From: Phoronis australis
Lineage: Eukaryota; Phoronida; Phoronidae
Assembly: GCA_002633005.1 (NCBI GenBank)
Contig: NMRA01000251.1
Coordinates: forward strand, 187,997-251,996
Length of the DNA: 64,000 nucleotides
Reading direction: 5' to 3'
Numbering within the stretch: position 1 is the first letter of the stretch; the number at the start of each line of letters is the position of its first letter. Both the position numbers and the translations under genes were made by a program. Positions 11,801 to 22,500 of the stretch are shown piece by piece. Below the pieces are notes generated by a model. It had not been told where the DNA came from and did no database searches. It saw only the letters and a list, made by a program, of their open reading frames with translations.

Positions 11801-13276
11801 CCCTTTGTTTTATTTCCCCTAGTTAAATATGATAAAAGGGGCACTTGTAAAAAGTGCACCTATTCTGTATCTTTTAGGAGATATTCTTAGTCGAACGTTC
11901 GACTAAAGTTTGTGGCTGAAAGGCAATAACAATGTTCAGTAATTTTCCGTACATTTTAAGATCGTCCCCAGGGTTCTGAAGCAATAACAGTTTAAAAGGT
12001 GTGTCCCTCACTCGCCAAGTCTAAACATTGAAAGCGGGATTGTCTCTTTGTTAGACTACACGCACTGAAGCGTTTTTCCAGCAATTAAACTACAATGTAG
12101 CAGCACATCCTACCAGTATCATTTACGTGTCTGATACTTTGACAATCAGCTATGTGCCATATTACTGTTAGTCATTCAAACTGTTCGACAGGCTACGTTA
12201 ACGACTTGCTGTCCTGGAAAGGTATGCTGCCACTCAGTCGACTGACATATTGTGCGTATCTAGTGCACCCTGCCGTCATGGCGTGGTACTACTACTCACA
12301 ACAGACAGTTATCATGCTAACGGATCAGAATATTGTAAGTATTCATTGTGTCGTCACACATCATCGCGTTCGTCGTGATATTAACCAACCTACGTGCTAC
12401 AAGTATGTAGCAATGTTAAACTCACAATCATCTGGCGTGTTCGTGTACCGTCCATTCGAATTATAAACTTGTCTATCTTTGCGCGAATAGACTACTTTTA
12501 ACGCCTTGCTTCTGTGTAGGCTTGATGGAGGTTCTTCTCTTTTACATCGCCGTTCAGCAGGTAGGCCACGAAATTACAGTGGCGACAGTTTTAAGGTTTG
12601 GAAAAGAGATCGCCGGGTTGCGTACTTCCGCCGGCGGCTTTTGAAATCGGTGTCTACAAAACTTCAGTGTTTTTGTATAATACGTTCGTTATGGACTTCG
12701 TATACGACAACCGAGACTGTAGTACAGACGTCGTGCACCAAATTCCCTGCGTTAGTAGATCTCGTCAAACCCGCAGTTAGTCTCGTTTTTTATGAAATGC
12801 CTCTTTAAAAGCATTTCAGATCATAACCAGGTTCTTACTCATTTCCTTACATCCAACAAGGCTTCTAAAGAGCTAGGCGGACAACGACGTACTTTCCTCG
12901 TAACGCTCGTTTCTTGGAAGAATAATCAAAATTTTGTGTTGAATTGCCAGGTCTATCAAGTAAAAGCCCTTATCTCAATGTGCTACCAAATACCTAAGAT
13001 CCCCATGATGACCACATGCAAATAAAAGTCTCGCTTTCCAATATATTTACCGAAGCCAGGTTCGTAGGCTGTTCACACTGTGTTACTTACTTGTTAGTAT
13101 GTTTATTTCCACGCCTTTCCTTGAGGGTGACATCATTTGCATTCTATTTTTCGTTTCAGATTTACTTTTTCTTCGGCCACTTGGTGGCGTCCTACCTTGT
13201 AGGACTTGCCGCGGCACTTATGTTTGAATCCCCCATGCTGGGACTGGAGAAGGCGGTGTTTGGCAACCTCAGATAG
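585..13276 (+). CDS. nrf-6-like: NRF-6-like membrane acyltransferase, complete gene of 15 exons
   Basis: Joining 585-939, 1699-1865, 3718-3793, 4428-4548, 4993-5120, 5638-5814, 7172-7265, 7823-7933, 8566-8725, 9420-9499, 9851-9973, 10743-10884, 11373-11574, 12192-12334 and 13160-13276 gives 2196 nt: 731 residues plus TAG. All introns are GT-AG and all phases agree. The protein starts with a hydrophobic signal peptide, then a cysteine-bearing luminal NRF domain (about residues 60-235), then an acyltransferase-3 domain of about ten membrane segments (about 240-725). Family hallmarks seen are CTPKAC (183-188), LNGIRFLSMSWVILGH (314-329, with Arg318 and the presumed catalytic His329), VDTFFVLSG (366-374), SWYLANDMQF and HPWTRI. 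In nematodes NRF-6 and NDG-4 act in drug and yolk/lipid uptake; the acyl substrate is not known, so function beyond family is inference. The start at 585 was chosen because it opens the signal peptide. Length is normal for the family and nothing is broken. Confidence 0.92.
1699..1865 (+). CDS. NRF-6-like exon 2: NRF domain
   Basis: Encodes VIDAYGKMQSSLLRDF then SLGSYSECVEL, the conserved 'DsfGK...slGsydqC' core of NRF domains. The acceptor is at 1697-1698 and the donor is GTAAGT at 1866. Both phases match neighbours. Confidence 0.88.
3718..3793 (+). CDS. NRF-6-like exon 3: NRF domain, CxPxxC motif
   Basis: Encodes HLVYKEAMCTPKACNATEIS, the cysteine motif that closes the NRF core. An upstream AG at 3678-3679 gives a frame without family similarity, so the AG at 3716-3717 was chosen. 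The donor is GTAAGT. Confidence 0.83.
4428..4548 (+). CDS. NRF-6-like exon 4: end of NRF domain
   Basis: Encodes a segment containing VYCQNPDRLYDGKAVGA, just before the first membrane helix. It starts with two bases and ends with two bases of split codons, fitting both neighbours. Confidence 0.85.
4993..5120 (+). CDS. NRF-6-like exon 5: first membrane segment
   Basis: Encodes VVLAIFLFAITMATLYDLF, a clear transmembrane helix linking the luminal NRF domain to the acyltransferase core, followed by a polar loop. The donor is GTAAGT. Confidence 0.88.
5638..5814 (+). CDS. NRF-6-like exon 6: acyltransferase-3 signature with Arg and His
   Basis: Encodes LSFSAYNNLRKIMG then LNGIRFLSMSWVILGH. This is the acyltransferase-3 family signature, holding the conserved Arg and the His expected to act in acyl transfer. 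Both are intact. Confidence 0.92.
7172..7265 (+). CDS. NRF-6-like exon 7: VDTFFVLSG membrane motif
   Basis: Encodes NLGDVPLILQRWATTGIANA and VSVDTFFVL; the next exon completes the Ser-Gly of the family motif. Both flanking splice sites are canonical. Confidence 0.9.
7823..7933 (+). CDS. NRF-6-like exon 8
   Basis: Encodes SGLLVSYLCLKELDKMKK and a following helix FWLMYYVHRYLR. Its amphipathic, basic end is typical of the cytosolic loop after the VDTFF helix. Confidence 0.88.
8566..8725 (+). CDS. NRF-6-like exon 9: LTPAYM ... NWWTNLLYINN
   Basis: Encodes LTPAYMLVLMVYYCLLPYMG and later NWWTNLLYINN, both strongly conserved in NRF-6 proteins. The donor is the weaker GTTTGT. A GA microsatellite begins 75 bp into the next intron. 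Confidence 0.92.
8801..8852. repeat. GA microsatellite with an assembly N
   Basis: Runs of GA with a single ambiguous base at 8813, inside intron 9 of the NRF-6-like gene. Confidence 0.95.
9420..9499 (+). CDS. NRF-6-like exon 10: WYLANDMQF motif
   Basis: Encodes CMAWSWYLANDMQFYVIAPL, a near-invariant block of the NRF-6 family. The acceptor is TTTCAG and the donor GTAAGT. Confidence 0.93.
9570..9680 (+). repeat. Dispersed repeat family D, copy 1
   Basis: Carries the core ATACCAAATCCGGTTTT then CTAACAGATA, shared with 24797-24885 (same strand) and the reverse complement of 33144-33183. It lies in intron 10 of the NRF-6-like gene. Class unknown; no coding capacity. Confidence 0.6.
9851..9973 (+). 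CDS. NRF-6-like exon 11: membrane helix and loop
   Basis: Encodes SGLLGTMIVAVVAISSLVSR (a helix), then a Gly/Pro-rich loop ending FYAPSDH. Phases fit both sides. Confidence 0.87.
10743..10884 (+). CDS. NRF-6-like exon 12: HPWTRI and GYLLYK motifs
   Basis: Encodes YWDLLYVHPWTRIASYTVGI followed by YVGYLLYK, equivalent to the family's 'Y.kPwtRigpYlvGi..Gyll' block. The exon ends in phase 0 at GTAGGT. Confidence 0.92.
11373..11574 (+). CDS. NRF-6-like exon 13: two membrane helices
   Basis: Encodes FGWAVAAFFCLATLYGIYGP, a short loop, then a family-typical stretch YRFTWSLGVGWVIFACCTGNG with the conserved 'aWslgvgWiifaC..G.G' pattern. Confidence 0.92.
12192..12334 (+). CDS. NRF-6-like exon 14: LSRLTYCAYLVHP motif
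   Basis: Encodes VNDLLSWKGMLPLSRLTYCA and YLVHPAVMAWYYYS, the conserved late helix with the 'LsrltYcaYLvHp' block. It ends in phase 0. Confidence 0.93.
13160..13276 (+). CDS. NRF-6-like exon 15: last helix and stop
   Basis: Encodes IYFFFGHLVASYLVGLAAAL and FESPMLGLEKAVFG, the usual C-terminal 'E.P...LEK' tail, followed by TAG at 13274-13276. Confidence 0.93.
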   Translation: MYFFFGHLVASYLVGLAAALMFESPMLGLEKAVFGNLR

Positions 13277-16033
13277 AAAACACGTCCAAGCACACACCAA
13301 GATGACTAGGTTTATGCGTTTTGTATAATCTGATGTGAATTTTTGATTTTGGGACGTACATTTTCCATGTAGAAGAAATTAGATGTCATTAAGATTCGTT
13401 AACCACTGAAGATACTGTACAATGCACCATTCTTGATTGAACTCTCCTGTGGCGGAGGTAGAAAAATGCACTACATGTAAATGCCCGGACTACTCTGCAA
13501 AATGTCAGGTATAGGAAAAGGGAATGTAATTGGCATCCAGCATTCGTATTTGCCCATTTGTCAATTTCTCGGTGCCCAATTGCATCTCAAAAAGCAGTGA
13601 TATAGGTTAACCTGCAATGATATATTATTATTAAGGTGTAAGTTAATGCTTTGTAGGTTACATTTGCATTCCAAGAAACAGGAAAAATGCTTAATCCATG
13701 TGTTGCATTTTGCGTGTATATGCGTTACCGTGATATATCGGTGAAAACGGCCACCCAGAAATGGAAATTGACTTTTCTGCGGTGATTTCAATGGTGCAAA
13801 CTTATTGGCAAACACGGCGTGCGTTCTGTAGGCTTAGGCGCGACACTCTTGCAAACATGAAATGTATGTAAGGCTCGTAAGATATCAACACGCATCACAG
13901 GCACACCATGTGACTACACTAACATCTCTTCTGAGATTCTACCACCTATGGAACTGGTTGCATCTTGTTTTGCATTCGTGCCGACGTAATTTTGAAAATG
14001 CTGACGTCACTATTCCAAACCGAGGCCGTGAGTCTGATCTTCGTGCTCGGAATAATGTTAGTACAAACTCAAGAGATTGATGTTTTTATGTGCCCCAGTG
14101 CATTATGATTTAACCTATTTTATTGTTAATGGTCTTAACATTAAAGTTATAAGCTGGAGTCTGAATTCGAAATTTTAAGTTTTACTTGTAATCTCGAGTA
14201 TGAGCTCTAGTCTGCACATGTAGCTCGATTCTTGGGATCATTAGGAAACAATCCCACCTTTAGACAGGTTTCTGCGCATACCAATTAAACAATGTATAGA
14301 TAAATAAACGCAGACTGATAGATATTTAACTTTAGTTCATATTAAAGTAGACCAGGAACTATTAAACACAATGTCGAGTTCGTTTCGATTCGGATATCAA
14401 TCTTTAATAATCTCAGGCCCCATAGTTGTGACGACATGCTTGTTCAGGAATTGTGTTCCTATATTTTGCGCTTTTTTCTTGAAAGGATGGGTATAGATTC
14501 CAAAAGCCTACATGGCTACGCAAAACTTTTTGGAAACGCAACATGGGATAGCAGACAGTCTCTGATTAAAGTGTCCGCACTTGGAGCAGACAGTAATGCG
14601 GCTGGAGTTTGATCACAATGCCTCACTGATTTAGCGTACATGTACGAATAGCAGCGGGTTGCAATGTAGCTGATATGACCAGAATATCTGGAGCCCCTAA
14701 AACATAAAGGGTTTGAGGAAAGAGTGACAATGAAGACCGAGAGGCAAAATATTCGTTTATTGTGCTGATATTTTGCGATTTTATTTGCCAAATGCTCCAG
14801 TGTGTTGTGTTTGTTTATATATTGAATTATTTCATAAATTTGATGTCATTTAACGTGTTCAGCTGATGCTGTTCTTGATCGGGTTGAAACTGGAATTCCA
14901 GCAGTAGAGAGTGGTTTTGCTTTGGTCAAATGACGACAATTATTTTCATTGCCACATGACCGTACACGTGACAAGGTTATTGCACGGACGTGTGTGGCAT
15001 AAACTGCGTAATTCGGTCTACTTTAATAATACAAAGTTGAAAATTCAACACGCTACTAAATATATTGACTTTATTTCCTCCTGTTATTTGTAAAATAACA
15101 TTTTGTTCTCGTAATAGCGTTACCTTAAACTACTCGTAACCCCAACACAAATTAGCCACAGCTGCAAACTGCCATGCATTCGGCGACACTAACCAATATA
15201 TCCATTTCTGCACCAAATAATAACACCAGTCGCTTATCCAAATGACTCTATGTGGCTGTAAAAGCAGCTTAGCGCTATCAATAAATCATCAGCAATTGCA
15301 ATTATTCAAATTGTTCATAATCTGATTAGATAGTGCTAAAAGGTTGCAACTCATGTGCACCGACTACCGCGGGTGTTGGGCTTGGTGGAAGTGATTTCTA
15401 AAAAAAATGTTAACCAGTTTATACATGTAGCTTAATGAAGAATAATATTTTTATTTCTTTTTACTCCATAATTGTCCAGCCGACTCTTGGGGGCAAGTTG
15501 TAGTCTCGAATTGAAGAGCTTTTACAGTCGGTGTTGTACAGACATACATTAATACTTACCCTCCGCTTGAATTCACTGTCATCTCAACAGGTATTTGTCT
15601 CTAAATTGATTGACTCCCACGTACCGTTCGCCATTTTGACATGAATAGAGACTGGAAGTGAAATAGTTTGGGAAGATTGAGAAGCACAGGGAAGAACATG
15701 ACGTTCCCTGTAGAAGAACAGACTGTCGCAACTGCGAATTGTGACAGTTTGTCGCATTTTACTCGCTGCGACACTAAGTGTTTCGTTGGGCTGCACAAAC
15801 TGCCGCCCCCTCAAGCTGTCACAGCCGAAAATCAACATCAGGCTGAATGTTTCTGCTTGACGGGATCAAAAGTTAATAAACCCCTCGCACCCCAAATTGT
15901 GTCACCGGTTATTCGGACAGATTGTTTTTAAAAAATCAACGCAATATGATGACGGTGATAATTCGTGCACTTGTGACCGCTTGTGGTATCACAGTGCTCC
16001 ATGTAGTGAGTACGTGCCAATCAAGCACGGTGG
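13277..16033. other. Intergenic region after the NRF-6-like gene
   Basis: Only scattered short open frames without family similarity are present. Possible polyadenylation signals for the upstream gene are ATTAAA at 14140 and AATAAA at 14303; both are far from the stop and unproven. Confidence 0.45.
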
Positions 16034-16101
16034 CATGGGCGGAGCAGCACTAAAAATGTGGGGACTATTGTACCTGCAGTTCCCTACGGTGCGCCACCAT
16101 G
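16034..16101. repeat. Hairpin repeat H, copy 1 (GC-rich inverted ends)
   Basis: Starts CATGGGCGG-GCAGCAC and ends near TGCGCCACCATG, so the ends are inverted repeats of each other. Two related units lie at 49797-49869 and 49876-49934. Confidence 0.6.
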
Positions 16102-16410
16102 CATGAAGAAGAGGTCATGGTGCATGATTATTCGATCCCTACACACAAATGTACTCATTCAAATCATGAAATGCCTCAAGGTTGCCAATAAACACTGATG
16201 TGGACCACTGACGGACCCTTAAAAGGGCATCGCCAATTTTACGTCCCAAAAACACATTCTACTATTTTTGGATGAGATGGATTTCGTTATTTGCTTTGGC
16301 CAGAGCTAGAAAACAACAAAGTTTAATGTGCCCTGGAATCTAACTTATATCTAATACTCCAAAATCGCATGTGTTATTTTTATATTAAGTATTCCTTTCT
16401 CGCCGTTGTC

Positions 16411-17009
16411 TGCCTGACAACGACTGAAATCAAGACCGACGACAATACTAAACAAATGCACGCCATTTAGGGTGTGGGCTTGCTTCTCTTGCAAAACGTT
16501 ATAGGTTCAATTCCCCACATGGAATTGTCTTAGAATGTCCTTTTTCTCCTCGACAATGCTAATTCAAAACCCACAACAAGTTATTATTTAAACACATTTT
16601 GCACCCCATCTCTCTCCAAATTTAGGTATTTAGTTTTAGTTCTTGTTCCCTTACAAAGAACTTCCAAACATACAGTGTACATGTATTTGCAAAGTCATTT
16701 CTAAACACTNTGCCTGACAACCACTGAAATCAAGACCGACGACAATACTAAGCAAATGCACGCCATTTAGGGTGTGGGCTTGCTTCTCTTGCAAAACGTT
16801 ATAGGTTCAATTCCCCACATGGAATGGTCTTAGAATGTCCTTTTTCTCCTCGAAAATGCTAATTCAAAACCCACAACAAGTTATTATTTAAACACATTTT
16901 GCACCCCATCTCTCTCCAAATTTAGGTATTTAGTTTTATTTCTTGTTCCCTTAAAAAGAACTTCCAAACATACAGTGTACATATATTTGCAAAGTCATTT
17001 CTAAACACT
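16411..17009. repeat. 299-bp direct duplication joined at a single N
   Basis: Copy 1 is 16411-16709 and copy 2 is 16711-17009, separated only by an N at 16710. I counted about seven single-base differences, roughly 2.5 percent. A GGTTCAATTCC tRNA B-box-like string occurs in both (near 16504 and 16804). Equal length and N-junction suggest two allelic contig ends placed in tandem rather than a real duplication. Confidence 0.9.
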
Positions 17010-19405
17010 CTAAGCTATTACAAAACTTTTTGATATAATTATGGACCCCACGTGGCCTTTAATTGACCAGCGCGCGAGCCGAAACGCTGACTTCCGTTTC
17101 CCTTCATTGTGTGTAGAATATTAGTTACCGCATCTTACTGCCTGTGGACGTTTCTCTGATGCATTGAGCTCAGATTAGTAAGTTATCACGAAAAGATTTG
17201 AACGGTACAACAGCAGAAAGTAAGAAAGCGCGAGAGTTGTCTGTTAGAAATTATTGGCGGATAGATTTTAATTTAATCGGAAACATGGATGCTTGCAAAA
17301 AGTCAATAACGTACAGCAAACATACATGTAAAAATACTGTAGATATCCGTATGATTAGATTTGTATTCTATTACGCAGGTAACTTTTATTAAACGAGTCA
17401 GGCAATGTTAAAAGCCTGTCTTTTGAAACATTGCCACGGTGAATTGTACTTTAACCTACATGTATGTAGGGTGTACCGCATTTTTCTTTCCAGTTTCGCA
17501 CTATTGAAGGATCTCAAGTATATAACCCGCCCCTGCTGCGGTGAACGTTTGATTCAGGCCATCTGTTGCTATAAAATTGGTCTAAACTTAAAACAGACAA
17601 GAAGTGGTTTTGAGTTTGCAAAGTTCGATATTCTTTGAGATCTTGCTGGGCTCGTACATGCACAATGGCCGTGACATGCCGAAGGGGTGGAACTGATCTC
17701 AACCAAAAATGAACTGTCGGTTATCTACAAACCCTGGAATTGTTTCCAGTTTGACCAAGAAAAGATTTGATACCAATTTCGTAACAGTAGGTATTCCAAA
17801 TCAGAAGATGAAAAGGCAACAGTTCAGCATGGGTGCCGACAGTAAAAACAATAAAGCAGCCCACTTGCCTAATACTTCTACAGGTACATGTAGATGTACT
17901 TCATCCAAAGGATACATAAAAACGGACAGCGGTTAAGCCTCAAGAGTTTAACACCAAAAGTGAATATCGATTTTAAATAAACACAGTTCATAGAGTTAAT
18001 GAGATCTGTTTGTTGTAGGGATTCAGATCATTGTTATATGTGGAGTGTTCCGCGTGCAATCACGAGAATAGAATAAATCTATGCTAATTGAAACTCATTA
18101 TACTATTACTGTTTAAAGTCAAACACTTAGCCCCACTGAAGGCACCGTGTCTCACATCATCCCCAAATCTGTCCTGGGGCTCACAAATGAACGTTTCGCG
18201 TTCTAACATGAAACTTCATGGAAATACGACGACATTTAAATTTAAATGCACACAGATATCCATTTCGTAAGGTACAATGTTGGGCTCCGGACACGTTAAG
18301 GTTCCACTTCGTAGCTACAATAGTCCCTGCAGATATTGACAACTGGGTTCAGCAATTGTGGTAAATGGTGGCAGTTTAATGCCTGGAAAGTTCAGGGGCT
18401 CCGACAAAAACAGGAACAACTAACCAATCAATGTCAAGAAGTTAGTCACCTATCATCGCTTGTTTTACACAACTTAAAGATTCAATCCATGAAATCACCA
18501 TTTTTCTTGATGAACACAAAAAATACGTATCTTGAAGTAGTGACCCGGTACAGGCAACCACGAGTGACCCGTTTTCAACCATAATTGTTCACGAACAAAC
18601 CGTGATATCAAAAATGAACAATTTCGAAGAATATGAAAGCTAATTTTTGCAGTTTTTGGTCCTACACCTGTAACTGGCGTGTAAGTCACGTGGTTAACTG
18701 GGAAGTCGTTTTTGCAAAAAACAAGACACACACTGAACGTAAAGAAAGGTTGAAAAAGTTCCAAAACCTGTGGATTTCATGTCCGAAATGAATTCATGGA
18801 AATCTTCTTAACTCCGTGCATTTTAATCACGCTTCATTATAACAAATTTGTCACTTTTAATCTGATCATAATTAATGAGGTTGAGCTTAAACCTTAAAAA
18901 TACTGGAGTTGGTTTCACTTTGACATTTTGTTTGGTTTCAACGGCAACAGACTGATTTTCAAAACATTTTGAAATTCTTATTGGGCTGTGCATGTATTTG
19001 TTTAGTGTCGGTCAAATATAATACATGTTCAGTGAAGGGAGTCTAGACTGATTACAAAGTACACTTGTTGCTCTTTGTTTTTTCTTTTTACTCAATTGGC
19101 GCCAATTATATCCGATTGCGGATCGGAATTTTCTCATTTAGTTACAGATGTATATTTTATTATACATAATGAATGAAGTTAGATATTTAGATATACACAA
19201 AAACAACTTTATTTTAATTAAATCTTTCTGCAGATTCCGGTAAGCATTTTTAATAAAAATACTGTTAAATATACTTATAATTAATACCTAATCGAGACCA
19301 AAATGAATCCCATGAACTATTAACATCGTTTCCGGTTTAATAACTTGTCGTGTTTACCTCCATCAGTTGTGCTGCTTAATCGCATTGTGTAGTATCAAAC
19401 CACTC
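17010..19405. other. Intergenic, AT-rich, no gene seen
   Basis: Only short unrecognised open frames (for example 18336-18584) and two TACATGTA-type octamers were seen. No exon with flanking splice sites and family similarity was found. Confidence 0.45.
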
Positions 19406-19411
19406 TATAAA
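19406..19411 (+). promoter_or_regulatory. TATAAA box upstream of alternative first exon 1a
   Basis: TATAAA lies 52 bp before the ATG at 19463, a plausible distance for a core promoter with a short 5' UTR. No such box was found before exon 1b at 22626. Confidence 0.4.
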
Positions 19412-19462
19412 TGTCATGATTCGTCGTCTTCTTGGCAACTTTTTTCACATTGAGGCAACGCC

Positions 19463-19570
19463 ATGATCAGATTCGTGTATCTTCTCGTACAGCTGTTCTT
19501 CATACACGAAGTTTTTACTAAGTCTCTTCGTGCCATCGAGGAAGAAAATGTTTTAGAATCTACTCGAATG
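19463..19570 (+). CDS. Astacin gene, alternative first exon 1a (signal peptide A)
   Basis: Encodes 36 residues beginning MIRFVYLLVQLFFIHEVF, a signal peptide, then an acidic helix, and ends in phase 0 at a perfect GTAAGT donor. No downstream exon before 22626 fits it, so it most likely splices to exon 2 at 23464, which also starts in phase 0. It could instead be the orphan first exon of another gene. Confidence 0.55.
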
Positions 19571-22500
19571 GTAAGTACTCCGTACATATTGTTAACAACG
19601 CTGTACACCTCGTATTCCACGTACCAAAAGTGAAGAGATATTATCAGGCACACCATGCGGTATTGGCTTGCTCAGCATCTTTTCAAACTAATGAAATTGT
19701 TCAGCTTGGTGTCTTAAAATCGCCGAGTTGTTCAATTGGAGTGCAACTAGGGGAATTCTTTTGATATGACTGAAAACGAGTCAGCTTTTTACATGAACGA
19801 CTAGTCCTCGTAAACGTGAACCACCAATCATTAAGTACAGTAGATACCCTTGCCCATCAGTTTTTTTCAGATACTCTGAAAGTGTTCACATCTACACCGA
19901 AGAACAGTAGAGTGTACTAAGCTTGAATACAGGCCGTTTTCACCTGACGTAGTGTGGTTTAAGTTGCATTTTTTATGTTTGGGTGACTAAAAGAACAAAA
20001 AAATAGGTCTGTTGCTCGCATAAAATCGTTCTCACGACAGTCTTTACTGTGGCAGGAATTAATTTTTGGTACAAAAACGAAGGGCAATGGCATGAAAATC
20101 CATAGAATTACGAATTTGAAAATGGCTTACATGTATGTACGTATTGTGTGATTTGAGTTGGTAGAGATAGAATCCGACTATTTTAATGAATCAACATGGG
20201 ATCAATTTGCTGGAAGTGAAATTTTATTTTTTCTGTTCTTTAACCGATTAAACAGGGCGAAATGCAGTTTTTGAAAATAGGCATGCGCACTGAAACGGGA
20301 ACTACTTGTAAAGCCAGCACATGTACATGTACGCAGTCTCATAGATCAAGACCATAAAGAGTGCAAATACATTAAGAATTACATGTAAATCCATGTAAGC
20401 CATGCAGTCGCTGATTCATTATAAGAATATTTAGCGATCACAACTACAACTTGAGAAGATCACATGTTAATCAATTTGCTCAATTTGCTTGCAACGACTC
20501 AAAGTTCTTTAAGTCGCAACTTCACCAACCCAAGTGGGTGGATCATAGTTACAGTAGGTTCAATAGTCAATGGTTTGACTACAACGACTTTCCAGGGACG
20601 TTCACTTTAACCGATAGAACTCTAACCCTCTAACCTTAGAAAGCCAACTTTGTCTCGTGCTGGTGAGATTGCAGCGGGCATGCGTGGAATTGTTTTGCAT
20701 TCGTTTGTCCCGGTGTTGGTTTTCGTAATGTCACTAAAACCTTCCACTGCCGTTTTTTAACCGAAATATCAAAAGACACAAAATTACAGAGCCCTTTGTC
20801 AGTTCTTGATGGTGTAAGAGCATAGCAAAAGCCAAAGGTAAATATTTAATTCGTAACTAATCATTATGTAATTACCATTCCTAATACCTGATAGGTTTTA
20901 AACATTTTTCAATTCTAAAAACCAATAGTGTTACAAAAATACAGAAAATATTAGGCTTTTATTGTAACGCAACATATGAAGGAAACCAGCGACGTAATAT
21001 AAATTTCTAACTAAACCTGCTGGGAAATAATAACGTCTTTAATTCAAAAGAGTTCAATTCTAACAAGTCAGAGACAGTGTGGATCGCTCTCAGTTGTTGT
21101 GAAGAATTCAGGTAGACGTCCATCCATCATTATACATGTATATACCTTTGTACATTAATTGGACCTTTAGTGCTGTTTGATTATTTAAATTCTTCACTAA
21201 GGATTTAGGATTCAGGGACATTTACAAAATGTGAGAAATTACTGAGTGCCTGAATAATTTTTTCTCTATCAGAATCCATAACCTAAGATAGTTCTTCTTA
21301 TCCGGTGGCAATAGTTTGAACAATTGTTGATTTAATTTGTCTTTTGCATGCATATAATAACTAGTCCCTTTTTAGTTTATTTCCTATTACTATGCTTTAC
21401 ACCCTACACTAGTTAAAATTGCAACTTTTGATGATTAATAAGTTAGTTATTCAGCCATATGCTTTTTACACATTTTGATAACACTCTTGGTATTAAGAAT
21501 TAAATATCTTTTACTAGATTATTTATAAGTTTTCTGGGATAATCAAGCCCCATGAACAGAACATGAAGGGCTTCCTAACTGTATGACACTAGTGTACTCT
21601 GTAATTTGATTAATAAAACTCGGTGGGTTGCCAACTTCCAAAACATTTCAGTTATTGTACATTCCATATCATCAACGTACACTGTGCCCCAGAACAAATA
21701 CAAACAAAGTTCACGCATGCGCGGGGCATCTTCAGAAAAAAAAAACGTTTTAATGAGAGATAAAAGAAGGCCGTATTCAAGTCCATATAATCGCTTCTGT
21801 TGTAAAACGTGGGAGACGAATGAGATTCAACCTCATTGTCACGGTAACGTGACTGTCTTCGGCGAGACCTTGTGTACCTACATGTATTATGCTATCTCTT
21901 AGAGGAGTCCCGTGCTCGTGGATGGTTACATGTAAATGGTCTCCCGTCATGAAATTTTCCCGACATGAACTTTTCCTAAAATGTGAAATTTTCCGAATGT
22001 GTGAAATTTTCTTGACATATTAAACAGTGTCTTGGCGTGATCAATCTTCGGTCCTGACGTGTTTAATTTAGGTTCTGACGTCATGAATTATAGGTAGTGG
22101 TGCCAGTGGTTTGAGTATATTTCTGGTCGTGCAGAGAATTTAATTTTTGATTCAGAAAACTTGTGTCCTTGATATTTTTTTCTCTTTGGCTTTTCGTAGT
22201 GAGCAAACTTAATTGGGCTGCTTCCCGCAAACCCTAATGAAATCAAATAGACTGCAGTCGATAATTTTGACTCAACACATGAGTTGTCGGCAACGGTTAA
22301 GATATGACCGGCCGCTATAAGCTCCGTTTTTAGGCCGTGGCTATAGCTTTCTCACAGGCTTGTTATATACATGCAGATGTGCAGCTGCATTCAACTAATC
22401 TGCATTGTTTAGACGTTTGGCTTCTCTTCTTTATTCGTATTGTAATCTGATTGTCATTTTTATGTTTATAATGATTGACATTTTCAACGAATGTTAGCCA

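Noticed and set aside
12520-12582. Membrane-like reading LMEVLLFYIAVQQ before a GTAGGC, in intron 14 of the NRF-6-like gene
   Set aside because: In the required phase the first codons contain a stop. Exons 14 and 15 already give the conserved family sequence without it.
16206-16225. TTAAAAGGGCATCGCC as a possible left end of another TTAA element
   Set aside because: No matching right end was found downstream in the window.
16504-16514. tRNA-like B box (GGTTCAATTCC), which could signal a tRNA gene or SINE
   Set aside because: No A box or cloverleaf fits upstream at the right distance. At most it is a worn SINE fragment, and it is noted under the duplication.
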